This document shows positions 55,292-63,904 of a stretch of 64,000 nt of DNA, piece by piece. The translations under genes were made by a program, and so were the position numbers. How positions within the stretch are numbered: position 1 is the stretch's first letter; each line of letters opens with the position of its first letter. Source of the DNA: Nostoc sp. CHAB 5834 (GTDB taxonomy: Bacteria > Cyanobacteriota > Cyanobacteriia > Cyanobacteriales > Nostocaceae); assembly GCA_020829485.1 (NCBI GenBank), contig JAIVFU010000027.1, positions 13,488 to 77,487 on the forward strand. The letters run 5' to 3'. Under the pieces are notes generated by a model. It saw only the letters and a list, made by a program, of their open reading frames with translations, searched no databases and had not been told where the DNA came from.

Positions 55292-55831
55292 ATGAGTATC
55301 GAAAAAATTGTAGAACAAGCTCTCCAGGATGGTTATTTAACACCAGCAATGGAAGCAGAAGTCGGTAGAATCTGTGACAACGCCTCGGAACTCTCAATTG
55401 AAGAGTATATGGCGCTGGATCGGCTGATGGGAGCGCTATTGACTGGTGAGGTAGTGGCGGTACCTCGCAAACAATTCATTAACGTTATGGAAGAATTGGT
55501 ACTGACGGAAGCGATCGCCCGAGTCGCAGAAATCGAAGCTACCAGCGAAAGTTCTTTAGATGTCGGCGATATTGCTGCCTACGCCCTTAACAGGCTACCA
55601 CCTTTATATGCTACTACAGAAGAAGGTGCTAGCTTCCAGCGCCAAACGGCTCAGGAACAACTACAAGACTTAATTTCTCAGCAAGTAAGTGAGGCGATTA
55701 ACCGTTACCTCGATCGACCCAATTTCTTCCCAGAACGGCAAGCTTTGGGTAAAAACACTGGAAATGAGGTTGTACGCCAAGTTAGTGCTTTACTCCAAAC
55801 TTATGCACCTAACTTTGAGCAAAAATTATAA
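55292..55831 (+). CDS. ComFB-family protein
   Basis: 179 aa from MSIEKIV; the frame also allows ATGs 5 codons earlier. The N-terminal half is a helical extension (IVEQALQDGYLTPAMEAEVG ... SIEEYMALDRLMGALLTGE). Residues from about 80 on hold the ComFB domain: NVMEELVLTEAI, then DIAAYALNRLPPLYATTEEG, a signature of the family. ComFB proteins of cyanobacteria have been reported to bind cyclic di-nucleotides. Monocistronic; ATTAGTC-type repeats follow. Confidence 0.9.
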   Translation: MSIEKIVEQALQDGYLTPAMEAEVGRICDNASELSIEEYMALDRLMGALLTGEVVAVPRKQFINVMEELVLTEAIARVAEIEATSESSLDVGDIAAYALNRLPPLYATTEEGASFQRQTAQEQLQDLISQQVSEAINRYLDRPNFFPERQALGKNTGNEVVRQVSALLQTYAPNFEQKL

Positions 55832-55907
55832 TTTTAAGAGTCATTAGTCATTAGTCATTGGTCATTTGTTTTAGACAAAGGACAAAGGACTAATGACTCT
55901 TGACTAA

Positions 55908-56957
55908 TTAATCACGCACTAATACTGTTGTCCCTAAACTCACTTGCTCATATAACAATCGAACATCAGAATTACGCATTCTTAAGCAGCCGTGGGATAC
56001 AGCCGTTCCTACCAGGTCAATTTCCGGCGTGCCATGAAAGCCAATTTCATTCCGTCCATCTGACCAAAAACCAATCCATCTGTCTCCCAAGGGACTATCC
56101 GTACCAGCCTCAAATACTTTGCCTGTAATCGGGTGACGCCAAATTGGATAGTGTCGCATGTGAATCACCTGGAAAGAACCTGTGGGCGTTTCCCAACCTT
56201 TCTTACCTACAGCGATTGGGTAGCTGGCTATCACCTCATCTCCTGCGTATACATAAGTCCGGCGATCGCTTAAATCAACTACCACTTGCGTCTTGGCATC
56301 TTCTACCCTATTAGATGGTACTTGTTGGGCTGAAGCCTTAGACCATAAAGCTTTTGGCCAACTATCCGCAACTGGATTTTGTTTTTCTGTTTGCGCCACC
56401 AGCCGCGTCTTAGTTGTTGGTAGATCGGTTTTAGCTATATTCTTCTTAATGGTTTGGGGCTGCGTTTGAGGCTTAATAGGATAAGGCTTGAGTGTAGAAG
56501 CCCTCCGAGTTGTTGCCTTTGCTGTATTCTTCTTAATTATTTTCGACTTAGTTTGAGACTTTAGAGCAGAATACTTGAGTGTAGAAGCCTTCCGAGTAGT
56601 TGCCTTCGCTACATTCTTCTTAATTATTTTCGACTTAGTTTGAGGCTTAATAGCAGAGGACTTTGGCGTAAACACCTTTTGGGCAGTTGAGCCTTGGGTG
56701 GCTTCATCAAGTGGCACAGATGCACCCAGTGCAATTTCCCCTAAACTTACTTGGGAAAGATTCTTGTAGACTCCCTCTGGGCGGCTTCCCTTAGGATTGG
56801 TTAGGGTAGAATCTCGCCGCATCGCAGTAGATGCAGACTTATCAGACTGCCGTTCTGCCGTAGTAATGCGCCAATGGACAGCTAAAGATAAAAATGCTGT
56901 GCCAAAACAGAGCAACATTACCATCCGCCCTACAGATTCATTTCTTACCATTGCCAT
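55908..56957 (-). CDS. L,D-transpeptidase (YkuD domain) with Lys-rich tandem repeats
   Basis: 349 aa. An N-terminal membrane segment (about 12-27) anchors it. A low-complexity basic region (about 88-185) contains three tandem copies of a 29-residue unit (IKPQTKSKIIKKNVAKATTR and so on). The YkuD catalytic domain (about 222-349) has VVDLSDRRTYVYAGDEVI, IGFHGTPE and the active-site SHGCLRM, with Cys and both His present. It makes 3-3 crosslinks or attaches proteins in peptidoglycan. The Lys-rich repeats may bind the wall's acidic polymers (inference). Confidence 0.88.
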   Translation of the reverse strand: MAMVRNESVGRMVMLLCFGTAFLSLAVHWRITTAERQSDKSASTAMRRDSTLTNPKGSRPEGVYKNLSQVSLGEIALGASVPLDEATQGSTAQKVFTPKSSAIKPQTKSKIIKKNVAKATTRKASTLKYSALKSQTKSKIIKKNTAKATTRRASTLKPYPIKPQTQPQTIKKNIAKTDLPTTKTRLVAQTEKQNPVADSWPKALWSKASAQQVPSNRVEDAKTQVVVDLSDRRTYVYAGDEVIASYPIAVGKKGWETPTGSFQVIHMRHYPIWRHPITGKVFEAGTDSPLGDRWIGFWSDGRNEIGFHGTPEIDLVGTAVSHGCLRMRNSDVRLLYEQVSLGTTVLVRD

Positions 56958-57230
56958 CGCCTATTGTTTATCCCTGACATATCCAGCCGAGCAATTGGAT
57001 GAGTTCATCATCCGATTATCAAAAATTTATCAATACTTATCATTTCCGTTATAAATCTGCCAATACCTCTGGGCAAACTAAGACTATGCAAATTTTCCCA
57101 GCAGCAAAACTCCAAGTGACCAACCTCATTCCTCCCAAGTTCTGGGGGTTGTAAGCCAATACTTAGACTTTCTGGTGCAACTTTTGAAATGTAGCAATCA
57201 ATTATTAGTGGTGTGGATGGGAGAAAAACC

Positions 57231-57377
57231 ATGTTTGAAAAACTATTCTTAGCAGTCACAATTACATTTTCCCTCAATTTCCTTTTTCAAGTTCGCGTAC
57301 TAGAGCAACATAATGGTGCTACCTACGGTTTACAACCAGAACAATCAACAATTCTGGTAACAAAACCAAAAAAATAA
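57231..57377 (+). CDS. Small single-helix membrane protein (48 aa)
   Basis: 48 codons, ATG with GGGAG 9 bases upstream, TAA at 57375. It encodes a hydrophobic helix (LFLAVTITFSLNFLF) then a polar tail ending LVTKPKK. Too short for usual gene-finders, but the ribosome site, start and amino-acid make-up look real. Function unknown. Confidence 0.5.
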   Translation: MFEKLFLAVTITFSLNFLFQVRVLEQHNGATYGLQPEQSTILVTKPKK

Positions 57378-57744
57378 ATTACCATTATAGTCACCGCAGT
57401 AACTCAACTTCCAGAAATTTATACCTTAACTTGAAAGGTATCAAGAAGCTTGAATTACAAAATTTTTATCTTCATCCTTATAACCAGATTTAATTATTTT
57501 TATCAAGCGTATATACCCAGTTGCGAAAAATACTAAAATGTGCATATTGCTGCGCCTTGATTAGTTAATAGGTCTTGGGCAACTATGCCAGCAGTATAAG
57601 GAAAAAGTGGCTCTGCTTATTGCTATAAATGTAGCCAAAATTGTCTACCTCAGTGTTCCAGTCAGAAATCCGTCACCTTAGCATGGAACTTCTGTCCCAT
57701 TAGCAGGTCTAATAGATAGGGATGATTTAGAGCCAGTACGATCT
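57378..57744. other. Intergenic region upstream of the ECF sigma gene
   Basis: About 370 bases without coding frame or clear repeats. It presumably includes the sigma-factor promoter, possibly autoregulated as is usual for ECF factors. Confidence 0.35.
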
Positions 57745-58401
57745 ATGAGTCAGTCGATCTCTGTATCCTGGTCAACGATTGATGCAAAGTATCCAGAAGC
57801 ATCAGTGCAAGTTGACAAACTCCCTAACCACGATTTAATTTTGTGCTGTCAAGCGGGACTGCGACCAGATCGTGTTGCGTTTGCAGAACTATTACGCCGC
57901 TATCAAAGTCAAGTTGATAGAGTTCTATATCACCTGGCTCCAGATTGGGCTGACAGAGCCGATTTAGCTCAAGAAGTTTGGATTCGAGTCTATCGGAATA
58001 TTAACCGATTACAAGAGCCTGCCAAATTTCGGGGCTGGTTAAGCCGCATTGCTACCAACTTGTTTTACGACGAGTTGCGGAAACGCAAGCGGGTTATGAG
58101 TCCTTTGTCGCTGGATGCTCCCCGTTCGTTAGAGGACGGCGAGATGGATTGGGAAATCGCTGGCGATACCCCCGGCCCTGAAGAAGAACTGACAACTAGA
58201 GAATTTTACGAGCAACTGCGAGAAGCGATCGCGGATTTACCAGAGGTGTTTCGTACTACCATTGTCCTGAGAGAAATCGAAGGCATGGCTTATGAAGAAA
58301 TTGCCGAAATCACTGGAGTTTCTTTAGGAACTGTAAAGTCAAGAATAGCCAGAGCTAGAACGAGGCTGCAAGCTCACTTGCAGACTTATCTAGATTCATA
58401 A
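57745..58401 (+). CDS. sigG: ECF-type RNA polymerase sigma factor (SigG-like)
   Basis: 218 aa. Region 2 at about residues 48-112 (FAELLRRYQSQVDRVLYHL, RADLAQEVWIRVYRNINRL, FRGWLSRIATNLFYDELRK). A spacer rich in Asp/Glu follows, then region 4 at about 155-212 (LPEVFRTTIVLREIEGMAYE, EITGVSLGTVKSRIARAR). There is no region 3, so this is an ECF factor. The sequence resembles cyanobacterial SigG, linked to envelope stress. The next gene, 157 bases downstream, encodes a probable anti-sigma factor. Confidence 0.88.
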   Translation: MSQSISVSWSTIDAKYPEASVQVDKLPNHDLILCCQAGLRPDRVAFAELLRRYQSQVDRVLYHLAPDWADRADLAQEVWIRVYRNINRLQEPAKFRGWLSRIATNLFYDELRKRKRVMSPLSLDAPRSLEDGEMDWEIAGDTPGPEEELTTREFYEQLREAIADLPEVFRTTIVLREIEGMAYEEIAEITGVSLGTVKSRIARARTRLQAHLQTYLDS

Positions 58402-58557
58402 TTTACAGCATCTTGCCTCTGCTCAATGGCAGAATTTAAGCATTGATTAAGAATTACTACCAAAGGTATAGATCGCTTCCGCCGTTAGGAGTTAAATTGA
58501 CAATTTTTCCGAAATTTCCTCCAGTTTACCCGTGTATGAATTGGTAATAATGTTAAG

Positions 58558-59172
58558 ATGACTACTGATTCTCAGTTTTTCGACCGTTCACCTTTGCAAC
58601 TTCCTCAAGATTTGCCAGATGGAATGGGCAAGCATACCAATGAATCAACGGGTCTTATGGATATGGTGAAGCGCGATCGCTTCGAGTTATTGAGTGCTTA
58701 TCTCGATGGTGAAGTCACAGCTACAGAACGCAGGCAAGTAGAAGAATGGCTGGCAAATGATGCCTCAGTTCAATGCTTGTATGCCCGACTTTTAAAGCTG
58801 CGCCAAGGCTTGCGGACTCTCCCAGTCCCAACAGCCCAACAGTCACCAGAAGCAACACTTGGGCAAGTTTTGACACGTTTGCGCCGCCGTTCCCGTTTAA
58901 ACTGGATGGCGGGAAGTGCAGCCGTTGCTGCTTGTGTAATCGGTGCAGTATCTAGTTTAGTACCTATTGGTTCGAGAGCGCCACAACTGGCACAACGACC
59001 ACAAACAGAACCCATACAAACATCTTCAGCATCGATAATTCCACCTTCCCCGTTGATGGTGGGACTAAATAACCCGGTAATTGAAATTCCGAAAGCAGCA
59101 GTAGCTTCTCCAGAAAATCCAATTTATCCGGTACAGCCGCAACAGCACGACTCCAAACAGGACATAAACTAA
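58558..59172 (+). CDS. Membrane-anchored anti-sigma factor for SigG
   Basis: 204 aa. The cytosolic part (residues 1-115) contains the anti-sigma-like segment FELLSAYLDGEVTATERRQVEEW, which resembles the ZAS domain but lacks the zinc-binding HxxxCxxC. One membrane helix lies at about 120-138 (MAGSAAVAACVIGAVSSLV). A Pro/Gln-rich periplasmic tail follows. The layout (sigma-binding helix, single helix, outer tail) and the position directly after the ECF sigma gene suggest it holds SigG inactive until a signal. Partner specificity is inference. Confidence 0.8.
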   Translation: MTTDSQFFDRSPLQLPQDLPDGMGKHTNESTGLMDMVKRDRFELLSAYLDGEVTATERRQVEEWLANDASVQCLYARLLKLRQGLRTLPVPTAQQSPEATLGQVLTRLRRRSRLNWMAGSAAVAACVIGAVSSLVPIGSRAPQLAQRPQTEPIQTSSASIIPPSPLMVGLNNPVIEIPKAAVASPENPIYPVQPQQHDSKQDIN

Positions 59173-59185
59173 TTGCATTAACAGT

Positions 59186-59605
59186 TCACTCATAACTGTA
59201 CTTTGCGGTTAAACCACAGCCACTCCACCAGCCGTCAGGTTGGAGGAAGCCTCCTAATTGGTTAACTCGATCTAGAGTCATTAAATAAACCCAAGCCCAA
59301 CTATAAGAGAGCGACTGTGGCTCATAAACCTCGATAATTTGTCGATTATAGAGGTTTTCTGGTGGTTGTCTATTAGGCTGGTAATCTTCCAGCACATCTA
59401 GTTCATTTAAAATCTTTGGGTTGGAAAAAGATAGTAAATATCCGTGAACTTGGCTATCCCCTAGCGTCATCGCTGGGTAGCCCATTGGCAAAGCAAACAA
59501 TTTGCCTTGTACAAAGGCTCTTTTGAAATCAACTACTTTGCCAGCGCAGTATCTTTTATAGTTAGCTTCACCGGGTTTGAGTGTGCCGTAGACAAAAACC
59601 CGCAC
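59186..59605 (-). CDS. Gamma-glutamylcyclotransferase-family (GGCT/AIG2-like) protein
   Basis: 139 aa from GTG at 59605 (TTG one codon earlier is also open). The sequence starts VRVFVYGTLKPGEANYKRY, the substrate-binding YGTLxxG motif of the family, with LFALPMGYPAMTLGDSQVHG and an LDVLEDY segment providing the catalytic Glu region. Members open gamma-glutamyl amines to 5-oxoproline or act on similar substrates; this one's substrate is unknown. It converges on the anti-sigma gene with 13 bases between stops. Confidence 0.88.
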   Translation of the reverse strand: MRVFVYGTLKPGEANYKRYCAGKVVDFKRAFVQGKLFALPMGYPAMTLGDSQVHGYLLSFSNPKILNELDVLEDYQPNRQPPENLYNRQIIEVYEPQSLSYSWAWVYLMTLDRVNQLGGFLQPDGWWSGCGLTAKYSYE

Positions 59606-59679
59606 CAAATCAGAAAATTTTATTTATATTTGATTCAGCCATCTGAATTGACACCAATAAAAACCTATCATAGTGAATG

Positions 59680-59845
59680 AGGGCTATTTCGTTCTAAACA
59701 TAAACCGCCCAGAACTAAAGTTCCGCGGCTCATAGCTTAAGTCCACTAAAGTGGACTAAAAGCCTTTCTTAGTCGTCTTTAGACGACTTTTGCTATTAGC
59801 CTCAGAATTTATTCTGAGGCGGGCTAGATGAGAATGAAATAGCCG
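59680..59845. repeat. Inverted-repeat element (GGGCTATTTCGTTCT type) with three internal hairpins
   Basis: AGGGCTATTTCGTTCT (59680-59695) is complementary, with one mismatch, to AGAATGAAATAGCC (59831-59844). Inside are three separate palindromes: AGTCCACTAAAGTGGACT, AGTCGTCTTTAGACGACT and CCTCAGAATTTATTCTGAGG. The ends match the element at 8909-9039. Confidence 0.7.
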
Positions 59846-59914
59846 TGCATAGTGAATACCTCTAGATATTAATTCTAAAGGTATTTTTATTTACTCAGAT
59901 TAATAGTTAAGCAA

Positions 59915-60112
59915 TTAAGTACTACTGTTGCCCTTATTCCTGTCTAACTTCTCTTGAATAGCTTCTCTACAAAATTCAGGAGGATCTTCTTGCGCCTTCA
60001 CTTCTTCCTTCATTTCCTTGGTGACACGAAAATTTAATTGTTCGGTTAACTTAATCTCTCTATCTGACGGTGCAGGTTCTAAATTCTGAGGATTACCTTT
60101 AGGATTAGGCAT
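59915..60112 (-). CDS. Small hypothetical protein, CopG/ribbon-helix-helix-like
   Basis: 65 aa from the ATG at 60112; the frame also extends 15 codons upstream. A polar N-terminus (MPNPKGNPQNLEPAPSDRE) leads to LTEQLNFRVTKEMKEEV, which reads like the beta-strand and helix of a ribbon-helix-helix DNA-binding protein, then a second helix FCREAIQEKLDRN. If so it is a small repressor or an antitoxin-like protein. No toxin gene is adjacent. A 10-bp inverted repeat lies 58 bases upstream (60170-60210). Confidence 0.65.
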   Translation of the reverse strand: MPNPKGNPQNLEPAPSDREIKLTEQLNFRVTKEMKEEVKAQEDPPEFCREAIQEKLDRNKGNSST

Positions 60113-60169
60113 TATTGCGAAAAGTAAATATAGCTTGATTGCAACGTTAACATTCAAATAGAGTTTTAA

Positions 60170-60210
60170 ATCGGTGGTGCTTTCATCCTGGTAAATGGTT
60201 CACCACCGAT
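60170..60210. promoter_or_regulatory. 10-bp inverted repeat upstream of the RHH-like gene
   Basis: ATCGGTGGTG (60170-60179) and CACCACCGAT (60201-60210) are exact complements 21 bases apart, just upstream of the minus-strand gene at 59915-60112. It could be an operator for that protein or an mRNA hairpin. Confidence 0.4.
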
Positions 60211-60605
60211 ACCACTTTTACAAATGGTTAATTCTATTTTATGTTCCAATACCTTCGCCAAAATAAGAGGGTAAAAAATTTTGGCAAAAATGGCAAAATA
60301 ACCGATACATAAGCCTTGAGCTTACAAGGTAGGTTAGAGGCTCAAACCCTTGATAATACGACAGTACGCCAAAAAAAGCCTTGCGATAAATCGGGAAGGA
60401 ATTTTTAGGGCTTATTGTTTTTGCCCAACCCTAGAGGAAAGGACGTTAATACATAAACTTACCCTCGTAAATTGGCAAAGGTATTGATGTTCACAAGGTC
60501 AGAACTCGAAATCAAAACCACTGCTGAGTTGAGAGACTTGTGTAGGCGTAATAGTTAAAGCCTACTGGGAATGGAGGCTACAAAACTAGTTGGATTGTCA
60601 CATTG
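60211..60605. other. Intergenic region, no gene seen
   Basis: About 395 bases without coding frame. Short palindromes (for example GCCTACTGGGAATGGAGGC) occur near 60560-60585; none fits a known RNA. Confidence 0.35.
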
Positions 60606-60863
60606 ATGGCATTCCCACAGATAGCACTCGCTCAACTAAGACAGGGAAGAGGGTTGAAGTCACCAGGTTTTAGCGTTATTCAATTCCTTGAAGGGGTGGT
60701 AGATGAGATGAATTCACCCACTGATGAGCAAGCCGCCCTGATCAAGCTGACAATGGAAGAAAAAGCCATGAGCTATCCTGACAGATACGACCAAGAGAAT
60801 TTGCTTAACTTGCACAAGGCTAAGATACACCTTGAAATGGCGATCGGGCTGCTAACCCAGTAA
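60606..60863 (+). CDS. Small hypothetical helical protein
   Basis: 85 aa from the ATG at 60606 (TTG one codon earlier is also open). Soluble and mostly helical: FSVIQFLEGVVDEMNSPTDE, then EEKAMSYPDRYDQENLLNLH and a terminal helix IHLEMAIGLL. I do not recognise it. It lies in a region poor in genes and is followed by a terminator. Confidence 0.55.
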   Translation: MAFPQIALAQLRQGRGLKSPGFSVIQFLEGVVDEMNSPTDEQAALIKLTMEEKAMSYPDRYDQENLLNLHKAKIHLEMAIGLLTQ

Positions 60864-60888
60864 ATCAGTTTAGAAGCATAACACATCT

Positions 60889-60922
60889 AGTCCCCAGCAT
60901 CCTAAGCCTAGGGACTTTTTTA
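60889..60922 (+). terminator. Probable rho-independent terminator
   Basis: AGTCCC (60889-60894) and GGGACT (60911-60916) with an internal CCTAAGCCTAGG palindrome-like loop and a run of six T, 25 bases after the 85-aa gene. Confidence 0.5.
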
Positions 60923-61019
60923 TGTCCTATGTACCTCAACTTGTTGAACTTTAGAGATATAAGATAGATACAAATAGGGGGTAGAAAGAAATAGTAAATT
61001 GATTTTGTAAATTAAATTA

Positions 61020-61125
61020 GGGACTTCCAACAAATAAATTACCCAATCTTGTGGGGTGGGCATCTTGCCCGCCCATATACCCACCCCACAACAAGTAATT
61101 GAGTATTTTTTTATTTGGAAGTCCC
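61020..61125. repeat. Miniature element, GGGACTTCC family, copy D
   Basis: 106 bp, ends GGGACTTCCAACAAATAAA and TTTTTTATTTGGAAGTCCC, TTA on both sides (61017-61019, 61126-61128). The core is GTGGGGTGGGCATCTTGCCC, as at the window start. It lies 100 bases before leuS. Confidence 0.8.
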
Positions 61126-61225
61126 TTAGAAAATTACTAGACAGATAATTCCCTTAAGATAGTGGCTCAAATGTACTAGTAAGGGTCAAATACTAGAAAA
61201 TTAGTAGAAGTAAAGTGTAACAGGC

Positions 61226-63874
61226 ATGAAACCATTGGAAATACGTGATTCTGTTGATTCTCGATATAACCCAGCAGCAATTGAGGAAAAATGGCAAAAA
61301 ACATGGGTAGAACTTGGCTTAGATAAAACACCCACAGCTAGCAACAAGCCAAAATTCTACGCTTTATCCATGTTCCCTTATCCATCAGGCAGCCTACACA
61401 TGGGTCACGTCCGTAATTATACGATTACCGATGTAATTGCCCGCCTTAAAAGAATGCAAGGCTATCGAGTAATACATCCAATGGGTTGGGATGCTTTTGG
61501 CTTGCCAGCAGAAAACGCCGCCATTGACCGTGGTGTACCGCCAGCAAAGTGGACTTATCAGAATATGGCCCAGATGCGGCAACAATTGCAGCGTCTTGGT
61601 TTATCCATTGATTGGGAATGTGAACTTGCTACCTGTTCACCAGATTATTACAAGTGGACGCAATGGATTTTCTTGCAGTTTTTGCAAGCGGGGTTAGCTT
61701 ACCAAAAAGAAGCAGCAGTAAACTGGGATCCCATTGACCAAACTGTATTGGCAAATGAGCAAGTTGATAACGAAGGACGTTCCTGGCGCAGTGGCGCAAT
61801 AGTTGAGCGTAAATTATTGCGGCAATGGTTTTTCAAGATTACCGATTACGCTGAAGAATTACTCAATGACTTGGATAAGTTAACAGGTTGGCCGGAACGC
61901 GTCAAATTGATGCAGGCAAACTGGATTGGCAAATCTACAGGCGCTTACTTAGAATTTCCCATTATTGGGATAGATGAAAAAATCGCCGTGTACACCACAC
62001 GTCCAGATACCGTTTATGGTGTCAGTTATCTAGTGTTAGCACCAGAACATCCCTTAACAAAGCGTGTCACCACAAAAGAACAACAAGCGGCGGTGGAAGT
62101 ATTTATTAAAGAGGTTTCCAATCAAAGTGAGTTGGAACGTACCTCTGAAGATAAACCTAAGCGGGGTATTTCCACAGGTGGGGTGGCAATTAACCCATTT
62201 ACAGGGGAAGAAGTGCCGATTTGGATTGCTGACTATGTACTGTATGAGTATGGTACTGGGGCAGTGATGGGTGTACCAGCGCACGATGTCCGAGATTTTA
62301 AGTTTGCCAAAAATTACGATTTGCCAGTTGATTTTGTCATCGCTTCCCCGAATGATGTTGCCGATTTTGACTTAACTCCAGCATCAGAGATTGATGAAGT
62401 CACACAACTTATCCAAATTGAATATAACCAGGCATACACTGAACCAGGAATTTTAATTAATTCTGGGGCTTTTACTGGTATGGCTTCCACAGATGCTAAA
62501 CAAGCGATAATTGAATACGCCCAACAACAAGGTTTTGGTAAAGTACGGGTGCAATATCGCTTGCGGGATTGGTTAATTTCGCGGCAGCGTTACTGGGGCG
62601 CACCGATACCTGTAATTCACTGTCCCAACTGTGGCATAGTGCCAGTGCCTGACAAAGATTTACCTGTACAGTTGCCGGAAGAGGTGGAATTTACTGGACG
62701 TGGCGGTTCACCTTTGACTCAGTTGGAAAGCTGGGTAAATGTGCCTTGTCCAACTTGTGGCACTCCGGCAAAGCGGGAAACCGATACGATGGATACTTTT
62801 ATTGATTCCTCGTGGTATTTCTTGCGCTTCCCTGACGCGAAAAATGAACAACAGGTTTTTGATTCCAGTAAAATTAACGACTGGATGCCAGTTGATCAGT
62901 ACGTGGGTGGAATTGAACACGCGATTTTACATTTGTTGTATTCGCGCTTCTTTACTAAGGTACTACGCGATCGCGGTTTGTTAAACTTTGATGAACCCTT
63001 CCAACGCTTGTTAACTCAAGGTATGGTACAGGGTTTAACTTACCTAAATCCCAACAAGGGCGGCAAAGATAAATGGATTCCCTCTAATCTGGTAAATTCT
63101 GCTGACCCCCGCGACCCCCAGACAGGCGAACCACTGCAACGTCTCTACGCCACCATGTCTAAATCAAAGGGCAACGGTGTAGCCCCAGAAGATGTAATTT
63201 CCAAATACGGTATAGATACAGCGCGGATGTTCATCTTATTTAAAGCGCCGCCAGAAAAAGACCTGGAATGGGATGAAGCCGATGTGGAAGGACAATTCCG
63301 CTTTTTAAATCGGGTTTGGCGTTTAGTGACAGATTATGTTGCATCTGGGGTATCCCGTAAGAAAGCCCAACTCGCTGATTTAACTAAGGCAGAAAAGGAA
63401 TTGCGACGGGCGATTCACACGGCTATTCAAGCGGTGACAGAAGACGTTGAAGACGAATATCAATTCAACACAGCTATATCAGAATTGATGAAGTTAAGTA
63501 ACGCTCTAACTGATGCTGATGGGAAAAATTCACTAATTTACGCAGAAGGTATTCGGACTTTGGTGGTATTATTAGCACCCTTTGCACCACACATTGCTGA
63601 TGAATTGTGGCATTTATTGGGTGAAAGTAATTCAGTTCACACTCAAACTTGGCCGTCATTTGACCCGGCTGCTTTGGTAGCTGATGAAATTACTTTAGTG
63701 ATTCAAGTTATGGGTAAAACTCGCGGCGCGATTCAAGTACCAGCACAAGCGGATAAAGCAGCGTTGGAGAAATATGCCCGTGAATCAGAAATTGCCCAAC
63801 GTTACATCGAAGGTAAGGAGATTAAAAAGGTAATTGTCGTGCCTGGAAAGTTGGTAAATTTTGTAGTTAGCTAA
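61226..63874 (+). CDS. leuS: Leucyl-tRNA synthetase
   Basis: 882 aa, class I synthetase. HIGH signature in [15 protein letters not shown] at about residue 52; the CP1 editing domain (about 225-430) with [20 protein letters not shown] and the [16 protein letters not shown] motif; two Cys pairs (HCPNCG, CPTCG) that may bind zinc at about 475-515; a [15 protein letters not shown] core segment; and the KMSKS-type [11 protein letters not shown] at about 640. The anticodon-binding and C-terminal domains follow ([14 protein letters not shown]). Complete, normal length; monocistronic, preceded by a miniature element. Confidence 0.97.
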   Translation: MKPLEIRDSVDSRYNPAAIEEKWQKTWVELGLDKTPTASNKPKFYALSMFPYPSGSLHMGHVRNYTITDVIARLKRMQGYRVIHPMGWDAFGLPAENAAIDRGVPPAKWTYQNMAQMRQQLQRLGLSIDWECELATCSPDYYKWTQWIFLQFLQAGLAYQKEAAVNWDPIDQTVLANEQVDNEGRSWRSGAIVERKLLRQWFFKITDYAEELLNDLDKLTGWPERVKLMQANWIGKSTGAYLEFPIIGIDEKIAVYTTRPDTVYGVSYLVLAPEHPLTKRVTTKEQQAAVEVFIKEVSNQSELERTSEDKPKRGISTGGVAINPFTGEEVPIWIADYVLYEYGTGAVMGVPAHDVRDFKFAKNYDLPVDFVIASPNDVADFDLTPASEIDEVTQLIQIEYNQAYTEPGILINSGAFTGMASTDAKQAIIEYAQQQGFGKVRVQYRLRDWLISRQRYWGAPIPVIHCPNCGIVPVPDKDLPVQLPEEVEFTGRGGSPLTQLESWVNVPCPTCGTPAKRETDTMDTFIDSSWYFLRFPDAKNEQQVFDSSKINDWMPVDQYVGGIEHAILHLLYSRFFTKVLRDRGLLNFDEPFQRLLTQGMVQGLTYLNPNKGGKDKWIPSNLVNSADPRDPQTGEPLQRLYATMSKSKGNGVAPEDVISKYGIDTARMFILFKAPPEKDLEWDEADVEGQFRFLNRVWRLVTDYVASGVSRKKAQLADLTKAEKELRRAIHTAIQAVTEDVEDEYQFNTAISELMKLSNALTDADGKNSLIYAEGIRTLVVLLAPFAPHIADELWHLLGESNSVHTQTWPSFDPAALVADEITLVIQVMGKTRGAIQVPAQADKAALEKYARESEIAQRYIEGKEIKKVIVVPGKLVNFVVS

Positions 63875-63904
63875 GTACACGTCACCATAAAAAAGGTGCG
63901 GAAA

